In this document: positions 1 through 9,110 of the stretch, piece after piece
Numbering within the stretch: the stretch's first letter is position 1
How the letters are laid out: each line of letters starts with the position of its first letter
Assembly (NCBI GenBank): GCA_028825445.1
Contig: JAPKAD010000003.1
Location: 1-64,000 of the forward strand
Length of the DNA stretch: 64,000 bases
Direction: 5' to 3'
Source of the DNA: Octadecabacter sp.
GTDB taxonomy: Bacteria; Pseudomonadota; Alphaproteobacteria; Rhodobacterales; Rhodobacteraceae
Made by a program: the position numbers and the translations under genes
Notes under the pieces: model-generated
What the model was told of the DNA's origin: nothing
The model's database searches: none
Seen by the model: only the letters and a program-made list of their open reading frames with translations

Positions 1-230
1 CACCGAATGCCGGTTGGCCTGAAGCGGCAATGGCCCCAGCACTTGACGTGTCATTATCCGGACCACGCAGTTATGGTGGCGCACTTGAGGAATTCCCTTG
101 GGTGAACCCAGAGGGGCGCAAAGATGTGGGACCTGACGATGTGGACGGTGCAATCGGGTTACTGTGGAAAGCATGGGCGCTGGCCGCCGGCACGGCAATT
201 GTGAGCAGAGTTATGATTGTGTTGCTGTGA
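1..230 (+). CDS. cobD: Adenosylcobinamide-phosphate synthase CobD/CbiB, C-terminal part (5' end outside window)
   Basis: Only the last 76 codons are present; the frame is open to the left edge. The visible start [14 protein letters not shown] is the conserved C-terminal block of CbiB/CobD, followed by GPRSYGG and a final hydrophobic helix ([19 protein letters not shown]). The family makes adenosylcobinamide phosphate by attaching the aminopropanol arm to adenosylcobyric acid at the membrane. The assignment rests on this short but characteristic tail. It fits the cobalamin genes 6 kb downstream. The ATG at position 30 in the ORF track is internal, not the true start. Confidence 0.85.
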   Translation, partial: PNAGWPEAAMAPALDVSLSGPRSYGGALEEFPWVNPEGRKDVGPDDVDGAIGLLWKAWALAAGTAIVSRVMIVLL

Positions 231-266
231 TCGTGCGTTAACCTGCCCTTAACACATGGAGGTCCT

Positions 267-1430
267 ATGCTAAAATCTCTTTTTATTTCGGTATTTCTTT
301 TTGCTGTCCCGATGGCTGCACAATCCTGCGGAGGAAAATTTTCCAGTTTTTTGGACAGGTTGGTTGATGAGGCAGAGTTAAGCGGCATTTCTCGTACGAC
401 TGCCAGAGAGTTTCTGGCAGGAGCAAAACAAAATCAAGCAGTATTAACGGCGGATAAATCACAGGGTTTTTTTCAGCGTAATTTCATCGACTTTTCACAA
501 CGACTCATATCAAATAACCGTATTGAAAACGGCCGTTTTCAGGCTCAACAGCAAGATGCCATATTTAATCGTATCAATACTGACTTTGGAATACCGCGAA
601 GTGTATTGCTAGCATTCTGGGCGTTTGAGACTGACTTTGGCGCGGTGCAGGGTGATTTTAATACCCGGAATGCTTTAGTAACTTTGGCGCATGATTGCCG
701 TCGACCAGAGCTGTTTCGCCCACAGGTTTTCGCCGCAATGGAGCTTTTTGCTCGTGGCGATTTTAACCCCAAAATCACAACGGGTGCATGGGCAGGTGAA
801 ATTGGCATGGTACAAATGCTGCCTAGTGACATAATCGAAAATGGGCGTGATGGGGATGGGGATGGGCTTATTTCACTCAAAACTTCTGCGCCAGATGCGT
901 TGCTGTCGGGAGCATCAGTTTTGTCATCACTAGGCTGGCAGGCAGGTCAACCTTGGTTACAAGAAGTTACAGTTCCGGCAGACATGGACTGGGCGCTATC
1001 TGGCATCGAGACTAAATTGGCGGTGGCTGATTGGGCAGCAATGGGGGTTTTAGCGCGCAATGGCCAACTGGCAGATTTGCAAGCGTCGTTAATTTTGCCC
1101 ATGGGACGCAAAGGTCCAGCGTTTCTAGCCTATCCCAATTTTGATGTTTATTTTGAGTGGAACCAATCATTCGTTTACGTGCTGACAGCGGCTTATTTCG
1201 GGACACTTTTGGAGGGTGCACCTGTCTATAACGGGGGTAATCCGGATGGTGGGTTAACCGGCGAACAAGTCCAAGCCTTGCAACTAAAACTGGAAGGGCA
1301 CGGGTATGATGTTGGTGGTGCAGATGGAATTTTGGGTGCGCGATCGAGGATCGCCATTCAAGCAGAACAAATCCGGCTTGGGATGCCAGCAGATGCATGG
1401 CCTACGATTGCTTTGTTAAACGCACTTTGA
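267..1430 (+). CDS. Secreted lytic murein transglycosylase, MltB-like with C-terminal peptidoglycan-binding domain
   Basis: A signal peptide covers roughly residues 1-19 (MLKSLFISVFLFAVPMAAQS). It is followed by an SLT_2/MltB-type catalytic domain, with the probable catalytic Glu at residue 121 in LLAFWAFETDFG, and a PG_binding_1 domain at about 315-385 (GLTGEQVQALQLKLEGHGY). The family cleaves the MurNAc-GlcNAc bond of peptidoglycan with 1,6-anhydro product formation in the periplasm. A strong Shine-Dalgarno sequence (GGAGG at 255-259) supports the ATG at 267. It lies 36 bases after cobD on the same strand and may be cotranscribed. The family is clear; the exact Mlt class is less so. Confidence 0.9.
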   Translation: MLKSLFISVFLFAVPMAAQSCGGKFSSFLDRLVDEAELSGISRTTAREFLAGAKQNQAVLTADKSQGFFQRNFIDFSQRLISNNRIENGRFQAQQQDAIFNRINTDFGIPRSVLLAFWAFETDFGAVQGDFNTRNALVTLAHDCRRPELFRPQVFAAMELFARGDFNPKITTGAWAGEIGMVQMLPSDIIENGRDGDGDGLISLKTSAPDALLSGASVLSSLGWQAGQPWLQEVTVPADMDWALSGIETKLAVADWAAMGVLARNGQLADLQASLILPMGRKGPAFLAYPNFDVYFEWNQSFVYVLTAAYFGTLLEGAPVYNGGNPDGGLTGEQVQALQLKLEGHGYDVGGADGILGARSRIAIQAEQIRLGMPADAWPTIALLNAL

Positions 1431-2339
1431 TGATAAATTTTAAAAATGGAGGATCCTCACAACGCAAAAACACGACTTGCACAAATTTTGGCTTTTGTGG
1501 CGTAGCAGCGCCATATTGGAGCTGCGCATTTCTGGGTGCATTTAGATGACGCCAATGATGTATCTACCCTTTTTTAAATCAGTTAGCCGGCTTCACTGCA
1601 ATCCTAAGAAATTGAGCATATTGAGCAAAAAATAGTCCTGCCTAAAATTAAAAAGAGCGGCAATCACACTATATCTAACGGCTTTACGCTTTGGCCCCAT
1701 TGCCCTTGATCGCCTACTTGAATGTCAACGAATACGTTTAACCCAAGTGCCTAATCGCTAATATGTTGACTTATTTTACTGATGACTGCCCATTTCTGCG
1801 GGCGCCACTGCAGAGGTATTGCACGACCCCACGTTACATGACGATATTTAAATTGCGCGACAGCTTCGCCTGACGTTTTCAACAAGATGTCGATTGAACG
1901 CAAACACGCTGCACTTGGCGACTATACCCTAATCCTTCGTCAAAATATGCTAAGCTATAAGGTTGGCAGAAGCCTATTTTGCAGGAGCATTGCGGGATTT
2001 TTACCACGCCTACATGCGGAAAATATTGGTGCGAACGGCCCACAAATTCGCCTACCATTGTATCGGATTTAATGCTCACGCATTTTCATGCAAAGGATCG
2101 CTCTGCATGGCTTGCCGCCATGCCACACCGCGTAACTAACGGAGCTTATCGATACAATGAACCGCTAGCACTTTTTATATCGGGCGACAGATGTTGAGGT
2201 CGACATGTTTTACGCTGGGACACGAACGGTAAAACTTGAATTAGTCAGCGCATTCAAATTGAATGTTAGTTAATTGAGATGGATTTAGAGCTTAAAAAGA
2301 AAGTTGAAAAGCTCCTGCTAAAAAGGTGTGTTACACGAG
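1431..2339. other. About 0.9 kb tract without a convincing gene
   Basis: Only short overlapping ORFs of 60-72 codons occur here, on both strands, and none reads as a known protein or has a good ribosome binding site. It separates the convergent 3' ends of the transglycosylase and smc genes. The smc-proximal end contains AGCTC...GAGCT arms (about 2304-2341) followed on the minus strand by TTTTC, which may help end smc transcription, but the arms are short. It could be a fully decayed gene. Confidence 0.4.
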
Positions 2340-5300
2340 CTAAGCCACCATCGTTGAAGCAGCTTTCAAATCAACAGACACTAGCTGGCTAACACCTTGC
2401 TCACCCATCGTCACACCATACAAACGATCCATCCGTGACATGGTGACAGCGTGGTGCGTGATGATCAAAAACCGCGTATCTGTGCGCCGTGTCATCTCAT
2501 CGAGCAGGTCACAAAAACGAGTGACATTGGCATCATCAAGCGGTGCGTCCACCTCATCAAGAACACAGATTGGCGCAGGATTAGCAAGAAAAACCGCGAA
2601 AATAAGTGCCATCGCCGTTAAGCTTTGTTCGCCGCCTGACAGTAAGGATAGCGTACTGAGTTTTTTGCCGGGTGGTTGGCACATGATCTCCAGCCCCGCC
2701 TCAAGCGGATCATCAGATTCAATCAAAACCAGCTTGGCTTCACCACCGCCAAACAGGTGTTTGAACAAGGTACCAAAGGATTCATTAACCTGTTGAAAGG
2801 CCGTGAGCAGGCGTTCGCGGCCTTCTTTATTCAAGCTGGCAATACCCGTACGCAGAGCGCGAATTGCATCATCAAGATCGGTTTTTTCTTTAACCAATAG
2901 ATCGTGTTCTGACTGAACCTCTTTGCCGTCTTCTTCGGCACGCAAGTTCACAGCACCCAGCGCATCACGTTGGCGTTTTAGACGGTTCACGTCGTTTTCA
3001 ATCGCTTCGGATGCAGGCATCTTATCAGGATCAACGTCGAGCTTCTCAAGCAAATTTTCGGGTGTCGCCTCCAACGCCTCATGGATACGAGCCGCTGCGT
3101 ATTGCGTGTTTTCTTTTGCAGCGTCAGCGCGGGCTTCTGATCTTGCACGAGCTTCACGGGCTTCTGACGCGGCGCGTTCAGCGTCACGTTCCGCCATAGT
3201 CGCATCGCGCAGAACTGTTTCAGAAACGGCTAGTGTATCAGCAGCTTCTTTGCGCCGGTCGTCAGCCTCACCAATGGCGTCTGCAAGTTCATCGCGTTTG
3301 ACGGCAATTTCATCAGGCGCAGTCATCGCCTCTTTCAGCTCATCTTGCGCGGTATGCTTGCGCTCTTGTAGTTCATCCGAACGTTTGTTCGCAGTTTCAA
3401 GGCGATGTTTCCAGCCACTGACTTCTTTAGTGATTTCCTGGCTACGCTTGGTGCGGGAATCCCCCTCACGGCGGACGTCATCATAGCCAGACCGCTTAGA
3501 CATCATGGTCATACGGGCCGCCTCAACAGTCATTTTTATGTCTTCAACTTGGCCACGAGCCTCGTCCAAATTACCCAATCCTTTAAAGGTACTTTCGGCT
3601 TCGCTCAAAGCGCGACGCCCTAACATTGTTTCTTCCTCATAGCGTGCCACAGCTAAACCACTTGATTCCAGTTTACCGTCTGCCAAAGTGCGGTCCGCCT
3701 CCGCACGAGACAGAGCGCGATTGGCATCTCCTACTGCCCCATCTGCAGAGCGGCGCGCATCACGCGCCGCTTGATCTGCCTGTGCCAGATGCGCCAGACG
3801 GGTCGTCAGAATTTCGTGTGCTTGGCGCATCTCATCTGCCTTGGCTGCCGCATTATGCAGGTCTTTTTTTAGCACACCCAATCGGTTAAGCTGTTGAAGG
3901 CGCAGGGCAGCTGCTGATGGCGCGTCTTCGGCGGCGGCACGAAATCCATCCCAGCGCCACATGTCACCCTCAATGCTAACCAACCTTTGACCGGGTGCAA
4001 GGTCCTTTTGCAAACGCGCACCATCAGTGGCATCAACAAGACCCACCTGCCCCATGCGCCGCACAAGGACCTCAGGTACAGAGACATAGCTGGTAAGCGA
4101 ATTAACACCTTCAGGGAGAAGTTGTGGTTTTACATAAGCTACAAGCGCCACCCACCCAGACCCCATTTCAAAGGTGATAGCGGGGGCTTTGAGATCATCG
4201 GACAGCGCAGCCCCAAGGGCCTTTTCATAGCCTGAGTTCACGCGCAGTTGGTCAAGAATCTGGGCACCTTCGGAACTACCACGTTCCACAAGTTTAGACA
4301 AAGCGCCAGTTTCTGCGCGCAGGACACTGGCCTCACCTTCGGCTTCTGATCGTAGGCCACGTGCGTCAGCCTCACGGTTTTGTGTGTCAGCGCGAGCTAC
4401 TTCGGCCCTCGCCAACACATCTTCGGCTTTGTCAGCGCTTACACGCGCAAAAGCTTCACTGGCCTTTGCAACCTCGAAATCTTGCGCCACATTAGCTAGA
4501 GCCTCCGTTGCATCGGTGCGAGCAGCTACAGCACGCTGGGCTTCAGACTCGTTTTTAGCAAGCGTCTTGCGATAATCATCTATGAGGCGTTGTGCGGATT
4601 GGTGACGTGCAGCTAGACGCGCCACATCTTCTGTCATCTCACCCAATATAGCTTCGCGATCCGCGAGGATTTGCGCACCATCGGTGGACGCCACACGCGC
4701 GTTTTCGAGGCGGTCATCGTGCCCCGCACTTGCCTTGGCAATCTCACGCGCTTCCCAGTCAAGACGCTCAATGGTTTCGCCCGCGTCTTTGTTCAACCCA
4801 GCTTCACGTTCCATATCGAGGGCCAGTTGTGCTATCCGTTTAGACAGTACATCAATGGTCTGCTTAGCGCGGGCTTCTTGGTCGGCCAGCGTGTCACGCT
4901 GAACAAGAAGGCGTTGCAAAACCGCGGCAGCGATTGCTTCTTCTTCGCGCAAAGCAGGCAGTGCATCTTCAGATATTTGGCGGACTTTGACAGACTGGCG
5001 AGCAGCAACTTCAGATGTGGCGGCATTCGTTGTTCGGGTAAGCAATTGATCGGCTGCTAAAGCGCGGGCTTCGTCGGCTTCTTTCCAACGTCGATACAAA
5101 AGTAGGCCTTCTGATTGGCGTAATTCGTCACCAATGGCACGGTAGCGTGCGGCCTGACGTGCTTGACGCGCTAGTGCGCCAAGCTGCGTCGCCAGCTGTT
5201 CAATCACATCGTCCACCCGAGCAAGGTTCTGTTCAGAGCCTTTGAGTTTTAGTTCCGCTTCATGTCGACGTTGATATAGCCCCGAAATGCCTGCCGCCTC

Positions 5301-5795
5301 TTCAAGGATGCGGCGGCGAGCTTTGGGTTTGGAATTGATCAGTTCGGCAATTTGACCCTGCCGCACCAACGCGGGGGAATGGGCGCCAGTAGATGCGTCA
5401 GCAAACAACATCTGCACATCGCGGGCGCGTACGTCTTTGACGCCAACTTTATAAGCTGAACCAACATCACGGGTAATCCGGCGCACAATTTCAAGGTTAT
5501 CTGTATTATTGAACGCAGCAGGCGCGAGGCGTTCACCATTATCAATTACGAGTGAAACTTCTGCAAAATTACGAGCAGGACGGGTCGCAGCACCTGCAAA
5601 AATCACATCTTCCATACCGCCACCCCGCATCGCTGTAGGGCGGTTTTCGCCCATGACCCAGCGCAGCGCCTCGAGCAAATTGGATTTGCCGCACCCGTTC
5701 GGTCCAACCACACCAGTCAGCCCATCCTGAATAATCAGGTCGGTGGGGTCGACGAAGCTTTTAAAGCCGTTAAGGCGTAGGCGGGAAAACCGCAT
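2340..5795 (-). CDS. smc: Chromosome segregation protein SMC
   Basis: A 1151-residue SMC protein, the usual length for bacterial SMC. The N-terminal head has Walker A GPNGCGKSN. Two long Ala/Glu/Arg-rich coiled-coil arms flank a central hinge. The C-terminal head has the ABC signature LSGGEQSL and Walker B PICVLDEVDAPLDD. The dimer, normally with ScpA and ScpB (not in the window), compacts and separates chromosomes. The ORF opens at 5837, but the family normally begins MRFSRLRLNGFKSF, so the in-frame ATG at 5795 is chosen. The upstream ATG has its G-rich stretch directly abutting the codon. Downstream on this strand there is no cotranscribed gene. Confidence 0.97.
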   Translation of the reverse strand: MRFSRLRLNGFKSFVDPTDLIIQDGLTGVVGPNGCGKSNLLEALRWVMGENRPTAMRGGGMEDVIFAGAATRPARNFAEVSLVIDNGERLAPAAFNNTDNLEIVRRITRDVGSAYKVGVKDVRARDVQMLFADASTGAHSPALVRQGQIAELINSKPKARRRILEEAAGISGLYQRRHEAELKLKGSEQNLARVDDVIEQLATQLGALARQARQAARYRAIGDELRQSEGLLLYRRWKEADEARALAADQLLTRTTNAATSEVAARQSVKVRQISEDALPALREEEAIAAAVLQRLLVQRDTLADQEARAKQTIDVLSKRIAQLALDMEREAGLNKDAGETIERLDWEAREIAKASAGHDDRLENARVASTDGAQILADREAILGEMTEDVARLAARHQSAQRLIDDYRKTLAKNESEAQRAVAARTDATEALANVAQDFEVAKASEAFARVSADKAEDVLARAEVARADTQNREADARGLRSEAEGEASVLRAETGALSKLVERGSSEGAQILDQLRVNSGYEKALGAALSDDLKAPAITFEMGSGWVALVAYVKPQLLPEGVNSLTSYVSVPEVLVRRMGQVGLVDATDGARLQKDLAPGQRLVSIEGDMWRWDGFRAAAEDAPSAAALRLQQLNRLGVLKKDLHNAAAKADEMRQAHEILTTRLAHLAQADQAARDARRSADGAVGDANRALSRAEADRTLADGKLESSGLAVARYEEETMLGRRALSEAESTFKGLGNLDEARGQVEDIKMTVEAARMTMMSKRSGYDDVRREGDSRTKRSQEITKEVSGWKHRLETANKRSDELQERKHTAQDELKEAMTAPDEIAVKRDELADAIGEADDRRKEAADTLAVSETVLRDATMAERDAERAASEAREARARSEARADAAKENTQYAAARIHEALEATPENLLEKLDVDPDKMPASEAIENDVNRLKRQRDALGAVNLRAEEDGKEVQSEHDLLVKEKTDLDDAIRALRTGIASLNKEGRERLLTAFQQVNESFGTLFKHLFGGGEAKLVLIESDDPLEAGLEIMCQPPGKKLSTLSLLSGGEQSLTAMALIFAVFLANPAPICVLDEVDAPLDDANVTRFCDLLDEMTRRTDTRFLIITHHAVTMSRMDRLYGVTMGEQGVSQLVSVDLKAASTMVA

Positions 5796-6068
5796 TGGGG
5801 CTGCCTTGAATGATTCTGTAGAACATAGTTTCGCCATTCCCGCGCATGTGAGTCAACTGACACCTACTGGATATGCTAAAATCAACCGGTTTATCCACAA
5901 TATATTGTGATTTATGAGTTATTTTAGCCGTAAAAATATTTTAGTTTTAGTAAATTTTACTTTTTACAAATTTAACTAAAATTTTGACAGAAAAAAGAGG
6001 CACGTCGGAAATGGCCAAAACACGACGGAAATAGCCTTGACCAGTGCCCCAGCAGAGCGCACAACGTC

Positions 6069-6272
6069 CATGCATGGTTCATTGCGGTTCGGCTAAGCCG
6101 GAGCGTGGATCAAATGGGAATGTGGTGCAGGCTGATCCATATAGGAGGCCAAATGCCACAGCCGCCCCCGCGACTGTAAGCGGTGAGTGTTCGTCCACAT
6201 CCACTGAGGGAAACCTTGGGAAGGGGGACGAAGTTCACATTGACCCGCGAGCCAGGAGACCTGCCATGCGTG
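6069..6272 (+). promoter_or_regulatory. Cobalamin (adenosylcobalamin) riboswitch upstream of cbtB
   Basis: The aptamer landmarks occur in order: GGGAATGTGGTG, then CAGCCGCCCCCGCGACTGTAAG, then CCACTGAGGGAAACCTTGGGAAGG, then the B12 box GCGAGCCAGGAGACCTGCC (about 6248-6264). A closing P1 helix can be drawn between CATGCATGG (6069-6077) and CCATGCGTG (6264-6272). Beyond it a small hairpin (CCGTC at 6283-6287 with GACGG at 6294-6298) lies just before the Shine-Dalgarno sequence AAAGGAG of cbtB. A translational expression platform is therefore plausible, but that part is inference. Such switches turn genes off when the coenzyme is bound. Confidence 0.95.
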
Positions 6273-6315
6273 ATGAAACCGACCGTCGGGGATGACGGGC
6301 CAAAGGAGAATACAC

Positions 6316-6498
6316 ATGACTTCTAAAGCTAAAACAATCGCACAAACCCAAACACGCACAGACCTAGCTCTGTTGCCAGTTGCATTTTCCATCCTTGCTG
6401 GAATTATGTTATTATTCGCATCAGGTTATGCTCAGGCATCCGTTCTGCATGACGCGGCGCACGATCAGCGCCACGCCATGGCATTTCCCTGCCACTAA
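6316..6498 (+). CDS. cbtB: Cobalt transporter subunit CbtB
   Basis: A 60-residue protein with one membrane helix at about residues 18-38 (LPVAFSILAGIMLLFASGYA) and the CbtB C-terminal signature HDQRHAMAFPCH, whose His and Cys residues probably bind the metal. The family is a small partner of CbtA in B12-regulated cobalt uptake. The ATG at 6316 has AAAGGAG eight bases upstream; the ORF track start at 6292 would begin inside the riboswitch leader. cbtA follows after 19 bases. Regulation by the upstream riboswitch is expected. Confidence 0.93.
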   Translation: MTSKAKTIAQTQTRTDLALLPVAFSILAGIMLLFASGYAQASVLHDAAHDQRHAMAFPCH

Positions 6499-6517
6499 TA
6501 GTCAGCACCTGAGATTT

Positions 6518-7198
6518 ATGTCGGCTAAATTGCTGACCAGCGCTGTGTTCGCTGGCGTTGCTGCAGGGTTGATTGCCGCCCTATTGCAATTTTATTTCGT
6601 AATTCCGACGCTGCTTGAGGGAGAACTCTTTGAAGGCGGCGAACGGATTCATTTTGTCACTGATGGATCACCCCAAAGTGAACGTGGATCGCCTAGCTTG
6701 GGAAGTGATCTTGGACGTCATTTAATGACGGTCGGCTTTAATTTAGTCACCTACGTAGGCTTTGGATTCTTGCTCCTGGCAGTAATGGCTGCAACAGAGA
6801 TGAAGGGGTTAACCAAGATCACGGCACGTAGTGGAATTATTTGGGGGTTGGCTGGTTTCATTGCCGTTCAGATGGCCCCAGCAATGGGTCTGCCACCAGT
6901 TTTGCCAGGGACGATTGGTGCTGAAGTTGAAGCACGACAGGCGTGGTGGTTGGGAACAATTATTGCTTCAGGCTTAGGTTTGTGGATGATTGCATTCTCG
7001 CGTGGTTCAATTGCCTTGGTGGGTATCGTATTATTGGCTGCGCCACAGTTTATAGGTGCGCCCCAGCTAGATACCTACTGGGGGGTGGCCCCACCCGAAT
7101 TATCTGCACAGTTTGTGTCTTTTAGTTTGGGCGCCGCCGCCGTGGGCTGGACCTGCCTTGGATTTTTTTCAGCGTGGTTTTGGACTCGCGCAAGTTAG
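6518..7198 (+). CDS. cbtA: Cobalt transporter subunit CbtA
   Basis: A 226-residue integral membrane protein beginning MSAKLLTSAVFAGVAAGLIA, the usual CbtA start. It has about five hydrophobic segments and a conserved acidic/His loop (LLEGELFEGGERIHF). CbtA is predicted to form the membrane channel or permease for cobalt together with CbtB. The ORF track opens at 6380, but those 46 codons overlap cbtB and do not look like the family, so the ATG at 6518 is used. The stop codon overlaps that of the DUF1636 gene on the other strand (TAG 7196-7198, opposing TAA 7195-7197). Confidence 0.92.
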   Translation: MSAKLLTSAVFAGVAAGLIAALLQFYFVIPTLLEGELFEGGERIHFVTDGSPQSERGSPSLGSDLGRHLMTVGFNLVTYVGFGFLLLAVMAATEMKGLTKITARSGIIWGLAGFIAVQMAPAMGLPPVLPGTIGAEVEARQAWWLGTIIASGLGLWMIAFSRGSIALVGIVLLAAPQFIGAPQLDTYWGVAPPELSAQFVSFSLGAAAVGWTCLGFFSAWFWTRAS

Positions 7199-7515
7199 GC
7201 AGGAATCCTTCCAACAAGACAGAAACGCAAAGCTCCAGCTGCCCGCGCGTCCAAAATTTGCCCGTCGGAACTTGCTGCATAAAGCTTGGCAAAGGCCTCG
7301 ATGTCTTCAGGGGCATCAGGATCTACGCCAGTAAAAAGATATGCGGCTTTCCCTGCCGCACGCACTGCAAAGCTAACGGGCTTGTCGCAGACGTTCATGC
7401 AGTCGGTGGTTTCTACTGCAACGCGCCCAATCAAGGCTTTTGCCAAATCCGCACCACCTGAACAGCCGGTGCACACAATGAAACGGTCACCATTTTTAAC
7501 AGAAGTGTCGGCCAT
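7195..7515 (-). CDS. DUF1636 family protein, small cysteine-containing protein
   Basis: A 106-residue protein with CTGCSGG near the N-terminus (about residues 16-22) and DCMNVCDKPV in the middle, four cysteines spaced like a thioredoxin-fold [2Fe-2S] ferredoxin. DUF1636 proteins have no settled function but recur beside cobalt transport and CobW genes. The start at 7515 has GAAAGGAAAG upstream; the ORF track start at 7554 is too long. It is convergent with cbtA and divergent from cobW, with 62 bases between the two starts. An iron-sulfur or metal-handling role is inferred from the cysteines and neighbours. Confidence 0.8.
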   Translation of the reverse strand: MADTSVKNGDRFIVCTGCSGGADLAKALIGRVAVETTDCMNVCDKPVSFAVRAAGKAAYLFTGVDPDAPEDIEAFAKLYAASSDGQILDARAAGALRFCLVGRIPA

Positions 7516-7577
7516 CTGACTTTCCTTTCGGCCCCATTCGGGCCATATATTCAAATTACTTTATAAGGATAAGATCC

Positions 7578-8654
7578 ATGGCTGCCAAGATTTCTGCCAC
7601 TGTTGTTACTGGTTTTCTCGGAGCGGGTAAAACCACACTTATCCGGCACATGCTAGAAAACGCCAAGGGAAAACGCATCGCGCTAATCATCAATGAATTT
7701 GGTGATCTGGGCGTCGATGGTGATATCCTAAAGGGCTGTGGAATTGAGACATGTAGTGAAGATGATGTGGTTGAACTTTCCAACGGATGTATCTGTTGCA
7801 CTGTCGCTGATGAATTCATTCCAACAATGGAAATGCTGCTGGGTCGCGATAACCCGCCTGATCACATTGTTATTGAGACATCCGGACTGGCGCTGCCGCA
7901 ACCGCTTGTGCGCGCTTTCAACTGGCCAGGCATTTCGACCCGCGTGACGGTTGATGGCGTAATCACAGTGGTGGATGGCAAAGCTGTGTCTGACGGGCAG
8001 TTTGCCCACAATATCGCTGCCGTAGATGCCCAGCGTAAACTGGATGAGAATTTAGACCATGAAACGCCGCTATCAGAGCTATTTGAAGACCAGATTGCTT
8101 GCGCAGATATGATCGTCGTCAACAAGACAGATTTGCTAACAGACAGTGAAGCTGAACATCTGCGTGCTGTGCTGAAATCCGAAGCCCGCAAAGGTGTTCA
8201 GGTTGTAACTGCTACAATGGGCGCGTTACCAGTTGACGTCTTACTCGGCCAGGGTAGCGCCGCCGAGTGTGATTTGGATGCACGCCATGAGGTACATCAC
8301 CTTCATCATGACCACGACGATAATCATCATGAAGATTATAACGTCGGCCATGAACACGCTCATGGCCATGATGAGTTTGAAAGCTTTGTAGTCGAATTGG
8401 GCGAGATTGCCGATGCCAATGCATTCTCAGTAAAAGTTGCCGATGTGATCCGTGCCCATGATATTTTACGCCTCAAGGGGTTTGCGGCCGTTCAGGGCAA
8501 GCCCATGCGTCTGACGTTGCAAGCCGTTGGCCCACGTGTGGATACGTATTTTGACCGTCCATTTGGTACGGCTCCACGAATGACGCGGCTGGTAGTTATC
8601 GGTCAGACAGGGCTAAAACAGGCAGAAATCGAAGCAGCCCTAAAAGCAGGATAA
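7578..8654 (+). CDS. cobW: CobW, G3E-family GTPase (cobalamin biosynthesis metallochaperone)
   Basis: A 358-residue COG0523 protein. The P-loop GFLGAGKT is at residues 12-19, the metal-binding CICC motif at 71-74, the base-recognition NKTD at about 178-181, and a His/Asp-rich stretch (HHLHHDHDDNHHEDYN) at about 237-262, followed by the CobW C-terminal domain. CobW proteins use GTP binding to hold and deliver a metal, proposed to be cobalt for the CobN chelatase. The ATG at 7578 has AAGGAT upstream. The His-rich linker is typical of the family. It lies between cbtA and cobN, which supports the cobalt assignment over a zinc paralogue. Confidence 0.94.
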   Translation: MAAKISATVVTGFLGAGKTTLIRHMLENAKGKRIALIINEFGDLGVDGDILKGCGIETCSEDDVVELSNGCICCTVADEFIPTMEMLLGRDNPPDHIVIETSGLALPQPLVRAFNWPGISTRVTVDGVITVVDGKAVSDGQFAHNIAAVDAQRKLDENLDHETPLSELFEDQIACADMIVVNKTDLLTDSEAEHLRAVLKSEARKGVQVVTATMGALPVDVLLGQGSAAECDLDARHEVHHLHHDHDDNHHEDYNVGHEHAHGHDEFESFVVELGEIADANAFSVKVADVIRAHDILRLKGFAAVQGKPMRLTLQAVGPRVDTYFDRPFGTAPRMTRLVVIGQTGLKQAEIEAALKAG

Positions 8655-8658
8655 TAAC

Positions 8659-9108
8659 TTGATCACGGTTGAAGCAGGCAATCCGTTTGCCCCCCAAGCC
8701 CGCGTGTTACTTGAGGAAAGCCATGCGCTGATGCAAAGCCTTTTTCCAGCTGAAGAGAATTATTTTCTCAGCCTAGATGCTTTGTGCTCGGACAATATTC
8801 ATTTCTTTACTGCACGGCGGGGTGACGTGGTTGTTGGCGTTGGAGCTTTGGCAAATCACGGCGCGTATGGGGAATTAAAGTCGATGTTCGTCGAAGAAGC
8901 TTCACGTGGGCAAGGTGTGATAGACGCGATCATGCGCCAAATCGAAGACCACGCTCGCAGTTTGGGGTTAGCATTGTTGCGTTTAGAAACAGGGACACTT
9001 CTTTATGCAGCACACAAAACCTATGCACGCCATGGCTTTGCTGTTTGCGGCCCTTTTGGGGAATACCAAGACGCTGAATTTTCGATTTTTATGCAAAAAA
9101 CACTATGA
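8659..9108 (+). CDS. GNAT family N-acetyltransferase
   Basis: A 149-residue single-domain acetyltransferase. The acetyl-CoA-binding motif is visible as MFVEEASRGQGVIDAIMRQIEDHA (about residues 75-97), with the preceding strand GELKS. A final LLYAAHKTYARHGFAVCGPFGEY block is typical of GNATs. It starts with TTG at 8659, four bases after the cobW stop, so it is probably translated from the same message. The substrate cannot be read from the sequence. Its place between cobW and cobN may reflect only operon structure. Confidence 0.88.
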   Translation: MITVEAGNPFAPQARVLLEESHALMQSLFPAEENYFLSLDALCSDNIHFFTARRGDVVVGVGALANHGAYGELKSMFVEEASRGQGVIDAIMRQIEDHARSLGLALLRLETGTLLYAAHKTYARHGFAVCGPFGEYQDAEFSIFMQKTL

Positions 9109-9110
9109 AT

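Noticed and set aside
2923-3486. 187-codon plus-strand ORF rich in Ser/Ala/Arg
   Set aside because: It is a shadow of the smc coiled-coil region; the composition follows from the reversed Ala/Glu/Arg codons, and smc is unambiguous.
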